Shown here piece after piece: positions 1 to 9,885 of a stretch of 64,000 nucleotides of DNA. Source of the DNA: Salinisphaera sp. (GTDB lineage: Bacteria; Pseudomonadota; Gammaproteobacteria; Nevskiales; Salinisphaeraceae); contig JAQIBT010000111.1 of the NCBI GenBank assembly GCA_027858915.1, positions 62,001 to 126,000 of the forward strand, read 5' to 3'. Under the pieces are notes generated by a model. It made no database searches. It was not told the origin of the DNA and saw only the letters and a list, made by a program, of their open reading frames with translations. Made by a program: the position numbers and the translations under genes. Numbering within the stretch: the first letter of the stretch is position 1; each line of letters starts with the position of its first letter.

Positions 1-3000
1 CACGTTGACCCACGGCGCCGGCGTCTGCTGGCCGGCGCGCAGGGTGATGACATACTCGCGCCCGTTGGCCGCAAAGCCGCCCAGCGCGGTGCCCAGAATA
101 AGCTTGTCGCGCGGCGCCTCGGCCGCCGCTGGCACCACTGGTATCGCTTCGCTCGAGGCACCACGCACGCTGCGGGCGGACACCAGCCGGTCGCCGCGCC
201 TGGCCACGAACGGCCGCCGCGCGACTTGATCGGCCAGGCTGCCACGGCCGTCGGTGATGATCACCCGTGCCACCGCCTGCAGCAGGATGCGGTCCTCGTA
301 GGAGATCTGCTCGGCCAATCGTACGAAGATACCGCCCGGCCGATCGATGGACTTACCCTCGGTGCCGGTGGCGATCAGCCCCATGATCTCGTCCTGCAAG
401 CGCTGGCGATAGCCGACGTGATCCTCATTCCAGATCACCAGATCGACCATCAGGCCTTTCAGCCGCCAGTAGGCATGGCACCGGATCACCTGTCTGGCCA
501 GTTCGATATGTTCGCTGCTGGCAATCTTGAGCAACACGATCGGCAGGTCGCCGGAGATGGCATAGCCCCAAAGCCCGGGCTGGCCGCGCCGATTCTGGGC
601 CAGCAGGCCGGCATCGGCGCGTAGGCGGGCATTGGCATAGATCACCGAGCCGGCCAGCCGGCGATAGAGCTGGGCATCGATCTCGCTGGCATTGATCTGG
701 CGCAGGGTTACACCGCTGTGGGTAACCGCGATATCGTGCACCCGATCGGCGAAATGCCGATCCTGATATTTACCCACCAGCGTCATGCAGGCCGCGCGAT
801 CGTCGGCCGCGCCGCTGATGATATCGATGGTCGCCGACTGCTCGGAGGCGAGAGTGACCCGACAGCGGATAGCCACGATTGGATCGAGCACCGAGCCATC
901 GGTGCCCGACAACGGCCCGGATTCATCCAGCACCGCGGGTGCGGCTAGACTCCGCCCGCGGCCGATGAAGCGCATACGATCGGTCTCGCAGGAAACCCTG
1001 CCCAGGGCCGTACCGTTGGCCGCCATCAGATGGAACATCCAGGGCGTAGCCTCGTCGGGCGCGCGCGGGCGCCGGGTACACAGGATGGCGCGATGGGATG
1101 CCAGGATCTCGGTCTGCACAAACAGATTGCCGAAGGCCGGCTGGGTCATGTCGGACGCCTGGGACGCCAGCACCACCTCGGCATAACTGGTGATCTCGAT
1201 CGTACGCGGCATGGGCGAGCCGTTGGTGAGACGGATCCGGCGCAACTCGATATCGTCCTCCGGCGAGACTACGATCTCGGTGTAGGTCTCGATCGAATGA
1301 TCGCGACGACGGTATTCGGCCCGGCCTTCCGAGAACATCGCCTGATACTCGCTCGCGATGGCCCGCGTCGGCTGGTGGGCGGCCGACCAGACTGCGCCGC
1401 TGTCGACATCGCGTAGATAGATGAAGGTGCCCCAGTCGTCGCAGGTCACGTCCTCGCGCCAGCGGCTGACGGCGAAATCCTTCCAACGGCTGTAGCCGCC
1501 GCCGGCGTTGGTCACCATCACCTGATAGCGGCCGTTCGATAACAGTTGTACCTCCGGCGCCGGCGTATGCGCGCCGATCGGCGTGCGTACAGGGGTGCCG
1601 GCTGCGTCTTCGAGCACGTCGGGGCGCGCTAGCTCGGCAACATGGGTATGCACCACTGGGGTCTTGGGGATGCGTTCCTGCAGCAGCAGCAGCGTCGCCT
1701 GGCACAGCGGATCGGATTCGAAGCGCTGCTGCATACGCGGTCCCAGCAGCAGTGAACCCAGCGCCAGCAGGCTCATGCCCTGGTGATGGGCCATGAACGA
1801 GCGCACGATCACGCTGGATTGGCCGGCGATCAGCCGGGTCGGCGTGTAATCGATGGCCTCGTAGAAACCGTAGCGACCTTCCATACCCTCGGTGGCCAAC
1901 CGCTGCAGATTGGCGCAGGCCGCTTCCGGGGCGACCAGCAACGCCAGCGCCGAGGCATAGGGGGCGACCACGGCATCCTCGGCCAGGCCGCGCTTGAGAC
2001 CAAGACCTGGCACGCCGAAGGCCTGATAGCAATAGTTCTGGGCCGCATCCAGCCGATCGTAGCCGGACTCCGACACCCCCCAGGGAATCGAACGCTGCTT
2101 GCCGTAGGCGATCTGGCGGGCGACCGCCGCCCGGCAGGTCTGGTCGAGCAGCGTGCCCTCATAGGCCGGCATTACCAGCAGCGGCATCAGGTACTCGAAC
2201 ATCGAGCCGGTCCAGGACAATAGCACCGGCGCGCCGGCAGCGGTGGTCAGCAGCCGGCCGAGCGCAAACCATGCTTCCTGCGGCAGCTGGCCCTGGGCGA
2301 TTCCCACGAAGCAGCACAGGCGGGCTTCCGAGGCCAGCAAGTCATAGACGCTGGCATCGCATCGAAAACCATCGACGTTGTAGCCGATCGCCAGCAGATG
2401 GCGGGTACGATCGTAGAGAAAGGCATAGCTCATGGTGGCAAAGCCGGTCGCCTGCTGGGCGAGCTGTTCGCAGAGCGCGATGCGCTCGGCCGCGCGTTCG
2501 CCGGCCGTCTCGATCGTGGCCCGCAGATCCCCTAGCCATACCTGTGTGTCTACCGTATCGCCCGGGTCGGGCGCATCGAGCCGTGCGTCGAGGATAGCGG
2601 TCAGCGCCGTACGACGGGCGGCCAGCTCGGCCAGACTCGGCACCGCGTCGAGGTCGATGAAACCGCGCAATGGCTCGGGCATCGCCGGCAGACCCAGCCA
2701 GGGCGCGAAGTACTCCAGTTCAGCGAGCACGGCACGCGTGTGCTTCGCGAGTGCCGCCAGTGCCGCTTGCCTCTCGTCAGCGCTATCCTCGAATCGTGCC
2801 TGCAACTCCTCAGTGGCCCGGTCGAAGAGATGCAGTCGATCCCAGATCCCGGTAAAGGATGCCGGCCGCAGACGGCCGTTCGGCTCCAGCAACGACTCCA
2901 GCCAGGCAATATCGTCCTGCTGGCGCTCTGGCGTCACGCTGCCGAGCACAGCCAGCGTATCCGCCAGGCCGTCAAACAGGCGCGGGCCGATGACCGGGGC

Positions 3001-6000
3001 ATCCGACAAATCAAGCAGACCGGCACGCAGGGTTAGCAGATGGCCGGCCAGATTGCCGCTATCGACCGACGATACATAGCGCGGCGGCAACGGCTGCAGC
3101 GACTGGGTGTCATACCAGTTGTAGAAATGCCCCTGGTAGCGCTCCAGTTGGGTCAGCGTATCGAAGGTATGGCCGGTGCGCTCGAGCAGCGTGGCCACGG
3201 TGATGAAGCCGAAATCGCAGGCCGACAGATTGGCCAGCAGCGCCAGACCGATATTGGTCGGCGAGGTGCGGTGGGCAACTACCGGGCCCGGCGCTTCCTG
3301 GAAATTGTCTGGCGGCAGCCAGTGCTCATCAGCGGTGACGAACTGCTCGAAAAAAGACCAGGTCTTGCGCGCGGTGCGGTGCAGGAATAGCCGCTGGTCG
3401 TCGCTCAGCTGGGCATCGCCGCGTCGCAACGGCTGGCTGGCCCACCAGGCCAGCGCGGGCCCAGCGGCCCACAGCAGCAACACCGGCGCGGCCACGAGCA
3501 GCGCCCACGGCTGCGACAGGAGGATACCGAACACCGCGATCACGCAGATCGCCGGGCCGGCCCACATGCAGCGATAGGTCGCCAGTACATCGTGTTCGGC
3601 CGCGGTATCGGGTTCGGACGAGGCCCGCCATTCCAGCAGCCCGCGATGGCTGATCGTCATTCGCCACAGGCTGCGGGCGATGGCATCGAGACTGAACCAG
3701 GCTTCATACGGCAAACAGGCAATAGTGAACCCGGCCTGGGCGACACTCTGGCGGGTCGAGACCAGTACCGCCTGCAGATGCTGGCGCCAAGGCACATCCC
3801 TGGGCCGGCGCAGGGCCGCTACAGCGGCGACCAGCGTCGGCGGCAGCAGCACGATCGCCAGCACGGCCAGCGTCCACCAGCCGGCCTGGCCCACCCACCA
3901 CCAACCGAGCAGCCACAGCAGCACCAGAGCCGCCGGGGCAACGCTGCGGCGCAGATTGTCGGCGATCTTCCAGCGCGACAGCGAGGGCAGCGGATTACGC
4001 TGAAAGCCGCCGCTCGCGCGCGGTACCCAGGGCAGCAGCCACTGCAGAATCTGCCAGTCGCCGCGAATCCAGCGCGCGCGGCGGCCGACATCGGCCGCGT
4101 ACCGGGTTGGATGGCTCTCGTAGAGATGCACGTCGCTGATCAGTCCGCAACGCGCGTGACAGCCTTCCAGCAGATCGTGGCTGAGAATGCGGTTGTGGGG
4201 GAACCGGCCCTTGAGCGTCGCCTCAAAGGCGTCGACCTCGTAGATGCCCTTACCGATGAACGAGCCTTCGCCGAATAAATCCTGATAGACGTCGGAGACC
4301 GAGCGCGTATACGGATCGATGCCTGGCTCGCTGCCGAACAGCCGCGCGTAATGCGAACGGGCCGACCCAGACAGGCTGGCCGCCATGCGCGGCTGCAGGA
4401 TGCCGTAGCCGGCGTCGACACGCTGGCCGCCCGTTGCATAGCGTGGCCGATTGAGCGGATGGGCCATGGTGCCGACCAGCTCGCGGGCGGCATCGCGCGG
4501 CAGCTGGGTATCGGTATCCAGGGTGATCACGTAGCGCACGTCCGCGAGTACCGCGACATCGCCGACGACACAGGAAAAACTCGCCCAGCCGCCGCCGCGC
4601 AGGGCGGCGTTGAGATCCGCCAGCTTGCCGCGCTTGCGTTCGCGCCCCATCCAGCAGCGCTCGGCGGCGTTCCACTGGCGCGGGCGATGCAGCAGAAAGA
4701 AATGATCGCAGCCCATGCCCGGATACTTGGCATTCAGCGCCTGGATGCCGGCCTCGGCCTGGGCCAGCCGCGCTGCGTCATCGTCGCGCCGCTCGGTATC
4801 GGCGTCTGGCGGGTCGGTGAGCAGGCCAAAATGCACCAGCGGATCGCGATTGCCCAGAAACCGAACTTCCAGCGCCTCGAGTAGCGCCTCGACGCCCTCG
4901 GCACTGCCGAGCAGGCTCGGTACCACCACCAGCGTTCTCAAGCCTTCTGCAACCCCGGCCGAGAAATCCAGCCGTGGCAGGCGTCGCGGCGTAACCCAGG
5001 CGGTCGCCACCCAATTGGCCAGCGCCGTGGCCAGTTGGCTGGCGGCCAGCACCGCGACCACGCCAAACAGCACCAGCAGGCCAGCCCCGAGGCGGTCGCG
5101 ATCAGCCAGTGCAAGCAGGCCGGCAGTGAAAACCAGCGTCATCAGGCCGATCGCGCCCAGATAGAACGGTAGTACGGCACGCCTGGCTACGCGGCGCATC
5201 CGATCCAAGGTCGTGCGGCGCACCTTGATCGCGTCTTCCAGCCGTGCAATACCGCGATCGACGAGATAGAAACCGACATGCGAGGTCACTGAGTCTGCGC
5301 CCGGCCTGCCGGCCTTTGCTGTAGCAAGACCGATGGCGGCACGGGCGACCTCCGCTTCGGGCCGATCAGCGCGCTTGGCCAGGCGATCAACTACCTGACG
5401 GTAGCGGTCGCGGGTGGCGAAATCCATCGTCGGATAACAGCCGGCCGGATCCGTGACGAGAATCTCCTCGACCACGCTGTGGGTTTCGACAAAGGTCCGC
5501 CAATCCTGGGCGCCCAGAAAACGCAGGCTGGTGATGGTGTTGCTGATCGTGACCTGGTCACCGGCCAGCTGCTGATTCTCGGCCCGCACCAGCCGTTCGA
5601 TGGTCTGGCTGGATTCCGCCAGGCGCTGCTCGATCCAGGTCAGCGGCAGCGCAAGCGCCGGTCCGTGGCCCTGCAGGCAGCGCACCAGCTCGGCCACGAA
5701 GGGACTGGTCATGGGCGGGTTCGAGCGCGCCATATCGGCAATCACCAGCACCAGGCTCTTGGGGTCGCGCTCGGCGACCGCCATCATCTGGTCGGCCCAG
5801 GCCCGGGCCTGGTCGAGATGCAGACGGGCGGCGGTGATACGCGCGCCTACCCGGCGCAGGTTCTCGATCAACGCCAGCCGCAGCGTAATCGGGATGGCCC
5901 ACAGCTCGCCGAGCGTCAGCGGGGTCACTGTCTGGTAGGCCGCCACGAAACCGCCGAGGATGTCGGCATCCACACGGCCGTCGCCGTGCGCAATCACCTC

Positions 6001-6432
6001 CAGCGCCAGATCGTAGACCCGCGGCAAGCCCTTCGAGTTACCCTGAGCCAGACGCGGCAGTTCCCGACTGTAGTTGTGCGGCAGATGCTTGCGGGCGGTA
6101 CGGATCTGCTCCTCGATCAGATACAGATTGTCGAGCAGCCACTCACCGGCAGGCGCAATCCGCAGCCGGGCAGCCGTCGCCGTGGCGAGCACACTGCAGG
6201 TGGCAATCAGCACCCGTTCGTTGTCGTCCAGGCGCCGCAGCAAGGGGTCCGTCAGAGTGCCATCTCCGAGTACATGAGAGCGTGCCAGAGCCTGGCCGTG
6301 CCGGGCCATCTGTTCAACGCTGAACAGTTCCGCGCGCAGCGGCGTGGCATCGACATCCGGGCCTTCGCTAGTGACGCCGCTGCGACTACCGACTGCCCCG
6401 AACAAGAGTGTGAATGGGCGCATGCGAATCAT
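1..6432 (-). CDS. ndvB: cyclic beta-1,2-glucan synthase (NdvB/ChvB/Cgs-like; GT84 plus glycoamylase/GH94-type regions), C-terminus off the window
   Basis: Minus-frame translation starts MRPFTLLFGAVG...ELFSVEQMARHGQALARSHVLGDG and includes RYVITLDTDTQLPRDAARELVGTMAHPLNRPRY and NGREYVITLRAGQQTPAPWVNV at the window edge. The start (6432 or 6423) lies just downstream of an in-frame stop. Absent from the ORF track because no stop falls inside the window. Confidence 0.92.
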   Translation of the reverse strand, partial: MIRMRPFTLLFGAVGSRSGVTSEGPDVDATPLRAELFSVEQMARHGQALARSHVLGDGTLTDPLLRRLDDNERVLIATCSVLATATAARLRIAPAGEWLLDNLYLIEEQIRTARKHLPHNYSRELPRLAQGNSKGLPRVYDLALEVIAHGDGRVDADILGGFVAAYQTVTPLTLGELWAIPITLRLALIENLRRVGARITAARLHLDQARAWADQMMAVAERDPKSLVLVIADMARSNPPMTSPFVAELVRCLQGHGPALALPLTWIEQRLAESSQTIERLVRAENQQLAGDQVTISNTITSLRFLGAQDWRTFVETHSVVEEILVTDPAGCYPTMDFATRDRYRQVVDRLAKRADRPEAEVARAAIGLATAKAGRPGADSVTSHVGFYLVDRGIARLEDAIKVRRTTLDRMRRVARRAVLPFYLGAIGLMTLVFTAGLLALADRDRLGAGLLVLFGVVAVLAASQLATALANWVATAWVTPRRLPRLDFSAGVAEGLRTLVVVPSLLGSAEGVEALLEALEVRFLGNRDPLVHFGLLTDPPDADTERRDDDAARLAQAEAGIQALNAKYPGMGCDHFFLLHRPRQWNAAERCWMGRERKRGKLADLNAALRGGGWASFSCVVGDVAVLADVRYVITLDTDTQLPRDAARELVGTMAHPLNRPRYATGGQRVDAGYGILQPRMAASLSGSARSHYARLFGSEPGIDPYTRSVSDVYQDLFGEGSFIGKGIYEVDAFEATLKGRFPHNRILSHDLLEGCHARCGLISDVHLYESHPTRYAADVGRRARWIRGDWQILQWLLPWVPRASGGFQRNPLPSLSRWKIADNLRRSVAPAALVLLWLLGWWWVGQAGWWTLAVLAIVLLPPTLVAAVAALRRPRDVPWRQHLQAVLVSTRQSVAQAGFTIACLPYEAWFSLDAIARSLWRMTISHRGLLEWRASSEPDTAAEHDVLATYRCMWAGPAICVIAVFGILLSQPWALLVAAPVLLLWAAGPALAWWASQPLRRGDAQLSDDQRLFLHRTARKTWSFFEQFVTADEHWLPPDNFQEAPGPVVAHRTSPTNIGLALLANLSACDFGFITVATLLERTGHTFDTLTQLERYQGHFYNWYDTQSLQPLPPRYVSSVDSGNLAGHLLTLRAGLLDLSDAPVIGPRLFDGLADTLAVLGSVTPERQQDDIAWLESLLEPNGRLRPASFTGIWDRLHLFDRATEELQARFEDSADERQAALAALAKHTRAVLAELEYFAPWLGLPAMPEPLRGFIDLDAVPSLAELAARRTALTAILDARLDAPDPGDTVDTQVWLGDLRATIETAGERAAERIALCEQLAQQATGFATMSYAFLYDRTRHLLAIGYNVDGFRCDASVYDLLASEARLCCFVGIAQGQLPQEAWFALGRLLTTAAGAPVLLSWTGSMFEYLMPLLVMPAYEGTLLDQTCRAAVARQIAYGKQRSIPWGVSESGYDRLDAAQNYCYQAFGVPGLGLKRGLAEDAVVAPYASALALLVAPEAACANLQRLATEGMEGRYGFYEAIDYTPTRLIAGQSSVIVRSFMAHHQGMSLLALGSLLLGPRMQQRFESDPLCQATLLLLQERIPKTPVVHTHVAELARPDVLEDAAGTPVRTPIGAHTPAPEVQLLSNGRYQVMVTNAGGGYSRWKDFAVSRWREDVTCDDWGTFIYLRDVDSGAVWSAAHQPTRAIASEYQAMFSEGRAEYRRRDHSIETYTEIVVSPEDDIELRRIRLTNGSPMPRTIEITSYAEVVLASQASDMTQPAFGNLFVQTEILASHRAILCTRRPRAPDEATPWMFHLMAANGTALGRVSCETDRMRFIGRGRSLAAPAVLDESGPLSGTDGSVLDPIVAIRCRVTLASEQSATIDIISGAADDRAACMTLVGKYQDRHFADRVHDIAVTHSGVTLRQINASEIDAQLYRRLAGSVIYANARLRADAGLLAQNRRGQPGLWGYAISGDLPIVLLKIASSEHIELARQVIRCHAYWRLKGLMVDLVIWNEDHVGYRQRLQDEIMGLIATGTEGKSIDRPGGIFVRLAEQISYEDRILLQAVARVIITDGRGSLADQVARRPFVARRGDRLVSARSVRGASSEAIPVVPAAAEAPRDKLILGTALGGFAANGREYVITLRAGQQTPAPWVNV

Positions 6433-7392
6433 TCGATCCGTCCGACGACAAGCGCATCGCACTTACGAAGAACGGCACGACACCGGCCACTCTGCCCGCT
6501 CTGAGAGCACGCCTTGCGATTATCCATGGCCGTCACTCGTTTTGTGTTGTCGAACCCTAAGCAGCTACTCCCCCGCACCGAATCAGGTGCGGGCCCTCGG
6601 CGCGGAACAATTTATCTGCCGCTAGCTCCGGGCTCGGTGTCGCACGCCACCACCGCGCCGCGCACCTGCCTATTCGCCAGCCGGTTCAGCAGCGGCTCTT
6701 CGCAAACAGTACCTGGTCGCTACGCCATAGATACACGGCGGCGCAAACGCCATCTGTCTGTTAACGCACATACGATCGATGTGCGATGCGTTCTGGATAA
6801 CCGGCACGACCTGGACGTATGGTCTACAACTACCACACCGGTCAGCCGATCGGAGGCAGTGTCATTTCGTACGCCGCTGACAACAAAAAGTGTGTGCCGG
6901 TTGCCTCACGTATGAATTTGCCGTTCGGTTGGACGCGTAAGAGCGGCCTCGCGAAGATCGTGATATTTGCCGCGCCCTGAATCAATCCCAATTTGTTACA
7001 TGCGAGATGAAGCCTGTCCACATGAATTGCGACGACGCCTGGCTGCGAATGCAAGCGCCAACGTAGCGAGCGTGGATGGGCTCAGGAGAGACTGGGAGAG
7101 TACTCGGGACTATCTCAAGTTTATTTCAGAGGCTCATGAGACCCTGACGGGCGGGTGCGGCCATTAGCTACACGAGATTCGGCCATACAGCCAGAGGAGA
7201 GGGTCCGGCCGCGGGGAACGGACAACTCAACAACCAAGTTCTTGATTTCCCGTTTCGGAATTGAACACTTTTACTTGCTCGCCCATCCAAGTCGACTCTC
7301 TACGCGATACGCTGGATTGGCTCGAGCCTACTGGCTTGCGGTCGCTGCATGTGACACGCTGAGCTTAGCCTGTTTTTCTACCGTGTCACGAT

Positions 7393-7704
7393 ATGAGCAA
7401 CGCTGCGGGTTTTATTGTCATCGCCGAATTCCACATCAAGCCTGATGAGGTGAACGCCTTCCTTGCTCTGGCGCATGAGGATTCAGCACAGTCGCTGGCC
7501 AACGAACCCGGTTGTCACCAGTTCGACGTGCTGACGAGCGACAGCGACGAAACGTTGGTGGTTCTCCACGAGGCCTATACCGACCGCGCGGCGTTCGATG
7601 CGCATATGCAAATGCCCCATTACGCGCCGTTCAAGGAAAGCTCGGCACCTCTGCTCACTGGTGAGCCGTTTGTGCGCTTCTTCCAGGTAAACATCGTTGT
7701 TTGA
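7393..7704 (+). CDS. antibiotic biosynthesis monooxygenase (ABM) domain protein, putative quinol monooxygenase
   Basis: 103 aa: FIVIAEFHIKPDEVNAFLALAHEDSAQSLANEPGCHQFDV...HEAYTDRAAFDAHMQMPHYAPF, typical ABM fold motifs. Confidence 0.85.
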   Translation: MSNAAGFIVIAEFHIKPDEVNAFLALAHEDSAQSLANEPGCHQFDVLTSDSDETLVVLHEAYTDRAAFDAHMQMPHYAPFKESSAPLLTGEPFVRFFQVNIVV

Positions 7705-7763
7705 TGCGATTTTGGATCGCAGCGCGGCGTCGTATGGAACGGCCACACGTCTTGTTTAGCGCC

Positions 7764-7871
7764 AAAAAAAAGACGGCGCCCGAGGGTGCCGCCTAAATAT
7801 TGCACGTGGGATCATGCTTGAATAGAGCCGTTCAGCATTGATATGAACAGCCACTATGTGATGGCTGTTCA
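7764..7871 (-). ncRNA. candidate intergenic small RNA (own promoter, 5' hairpin, intrinsic terminator)
   Basis: Minus strand: TTGACA (7902-7907), 18-nt spacer, ATTAAT (7878-7883), then a perfect 9-bp hairpin TGAACAGCC/GGCTGTTCA (7844-7852/7863-7871), ending in AGGCGGCACC-CTCG-GGCGCCGTCT plus T8 (7764-7793). No good ORF on this strand. Confidence 0.5.
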
Positions 7872-8061
7872 GGCAAGATTAATGCCATTAATTAATCGTT
7901 CTGTCAATGAACGCCTAGCCCTACAATATTATCGTGCGCTATCGAATTGAGCGGCTGTTGCCGGCGATTTTTTGCTGAACGAACCCGATATAAGGCTGGG
8001 CGTAAGGTTTGGCGACTGGCAAAGGTGCAAGTATTTATTGTGCCCTGTTCTGGAGATATTG

Positions 8062-8553
8062 ATGTCAGGATTTCGCATTCAGGCGCCCGCATCTGGCGAT
8101 CGGCGAGATTGGCAGCGTCTTTACGCCGGTTACGCCGAGTTCTACCAGACAACGCTTACCAACGAGATGGCAGACCGAGTCTGGCAGTGGCTGTTGGACC
8201 CCGCGCACGTCATAGAAGGTTTGCTGGTGCGCGATTCGCAAGCTGTGCTCGTTGGCTTGCTCCACGTTCGCGCCTGCCCTCACCCGTTGTCCGGCAGCGT
8301 CATTGGTTTCGTCGACGATATGTATGTTGCGGAGCACGCGCGCGGTACGGGGGCTGCTAGCGCGCTGATCGACGCACTGGCCCGTCTGGCCGAACAACGA
8401 CAATGGCCCCGATTGCGCTGGGTGACGCAGGACCACAATGCCCATGCAAGAGCGGTTTATGATCGGATTACCGGCGGGCCGAGTGAGTTCATCATGTATA
8501 ACTGGAGCGAACCGGCCGCCAATCGCCCCCGATCCGAGCATCCGGTGGCGTGA
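8062..8553 (+). CDS. GNAT family N-acetyltransferase
   Basis: MSGFRIQAPASGDRRDWQRLYAGYAEFY...GFVDDMYVAEHARGTGAASALIDALARLAEQRQWPRLRWVTQDHNAHARAVYDRI; acetyl-CoA loop ARGTGAAS. The ORF track start at 7972 is probably too far upstream. Confidence 0.9.
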   Translation: MSGFRIQAPASGDRRDWQRLYAGYAEFYQTTLTNEMADRVWQWLLDPAHVIEGLLVRDSQAVLVGLLHVRACPHPLSGSVIGFVDDMYVAEHARGTGAASALIDALARLAEQRQWPRLRWVTQDHNAHARAVYDRITGGPSEFIMYNWSEPAANRPRSEHPVA

Positions 8554-8725
8554 GGACATACACCGATCAACTCAGCGCACTCTCAGCCGAATGCGATTGC
8601 CCGAAAGCACTGCCGACCGGCTTGATGCCGATCAGTCACTATCTTAAGAACTCGCCTGTTGCCGTTTCATACGACGCCGGGGCCATATGAAACGGCGACG
8701 GGTCATAGCAACAGGAGCCGAACTG

Positions 8726-9193
8726 ATGCAGGGAAAACCGCCGCTGCCGCCTTTTACGCTTGAAGACGCGCTCAAGAAAGTTCGCGCCGCCGAAAACGCC
8801 TGGAATACCCGAGACGCCCATCGCGTTGCGCTTGCCTACACACCGGATAGCCGCTGGCGTAATCGTCGCGAGGTCTTTCACGGGCGTGAGGCCATTGAAG
8901 CGTTTCTGGTCCGCAAATGGGACAAGGAGCATGAGTATCGGCTGATCAAGGAGCTGTGGACATATTCGGCAGATCGTATTGCCGTGCGCTTTCAATACGA
9001 ATGGCACGACAACGACGGCGCATGGTTTCGTGCACACGGCAACGAGCTATGGGCATTTGCCGCTGATGGGCTGATGGCCAGACGTGAGGCCAGCATCAAT
9101 GATATTGCGATCCGAGAAGACGAACGATTATTTCATTGGCCGTTGGGGCCCAGGCCAGATGATCACCCCGGCCTTACCGAGCTGGGCCTGTGA
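8726..9193 (+). CDS. DUF1348 / NTF2-like (SnoaL-type) family protein
   Basis: [71 protein letters not shown]...[17 protein letters not shown], typical of the family. Start may be 8687 or 8726. Confidence 0.85.
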   Translation: MQGKPPLPPFTLEDALKKVRAAENAWNTRDAHRVALAYTPDSRWRNRREVFHGREAIEAFLVRKWDKEHEYRLIKELWTYSADRIAVRFQYEWHDNDGAWFRAHGNELWAFAADGLMARREASINDIAIREDERLFHWPLGPRPDDHPGLTELGL

Positions 9194-9249
9194 AGACCGG
9201 TTAGACAGCAACACCTTCAAACACCCCACAACCAGAGAGCGACCAGACA

Positions 9250-9885
9250 ATGATTTCTGCGTCACAAGCCTTGCAACGACTCAAGGACGGTAATCGAAAG
9301 TTCGTCGAACACGTATCGTCGTCGGACAACCTGGCCGGACTCGGCCCGTCCGCGCAACTGATTCAGGATCAGGAGCCCTGTGCGATCATCCTGGGTTGTT
9401 CCGATGCGCGCGTTCCGGCAGAAATTGTTTTTAACCAGGGGCTTGGCGATCTGTTCGTGATCCGCGTGGCCGGGAATATCGTGGCGCCCTCGCAGATCGG
9501 CAGTATAGAATTCGCAGCAGCCAAGTTCGGCACGCGGCTGGTGGTGGTGCTCGGCCATACCAAATGCGGCGCCGTACAGACCACGCTGGACGAGTTGCAG
9601 CAGCCGACTGAGCATCAGTCTCCCAACCTGAAGGCCATCGTCGATCGCGTGCGTCCTTCGGTTGAGGTGTTGCTGCAGACGGATTTGCGCCACGACCACA
9701 AGGCGCTGGCGGCCGCGGCTGTGCGTGCCAACGTCGAAAAATCCGTAGCGCAACTTCGTAGCGGCAGCGATATTTTGCGTAATCTGATAGACAACGACGG
9801 TTTACAGATCGTTGGCGCGGAATACGCGGTTGAAACAGGCACCGTCGAGTTCTTCGACAGTTTTAGCGCTGCGCCCTGCCCATGA
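9250..9885 (+). CDS. beta-class carbonic anhydrase
   Basis: CAIILGCSDARVPAEIVFNQGLGDLFVIRVAGNIV...VLGHTKCGAV: beta-CA zinc-ligand motifs CSDAR and HxxC. Confidence 0.95.
   Translation: MISASQALQRLKDGNRKFVEHVSSSDNLAGLGPSAQLIQDQEPCAIILGCSDARVPAEIVFNQGLGDLFVIRVAGNIVAPSQIGSIEFAAAKFGTRLVVVLGHTKCGAVQTTLDELQQPTEHQSPNLKAIVDRVRPSVEVLLQTDLRHDHKALAAAAVRANVEKSVAQLRSGSDILRNLIDNDGLQIVGAEYAVETGTVEFFDSFSAAPCP

Noticed and set aside
923-2032. 369-aa minus ORF inside the glucan synthase region
   Set aside because: Out-of-frame shadow ORF; low-complexity Arg/Gly/Ala-rich translation. The true frame is the open frame ending off-window.
7155-7445. 96-aa ORF preceding the ABM gene
   Set aside because: No family resemblance and overlaps the ABM gene start in another frame.
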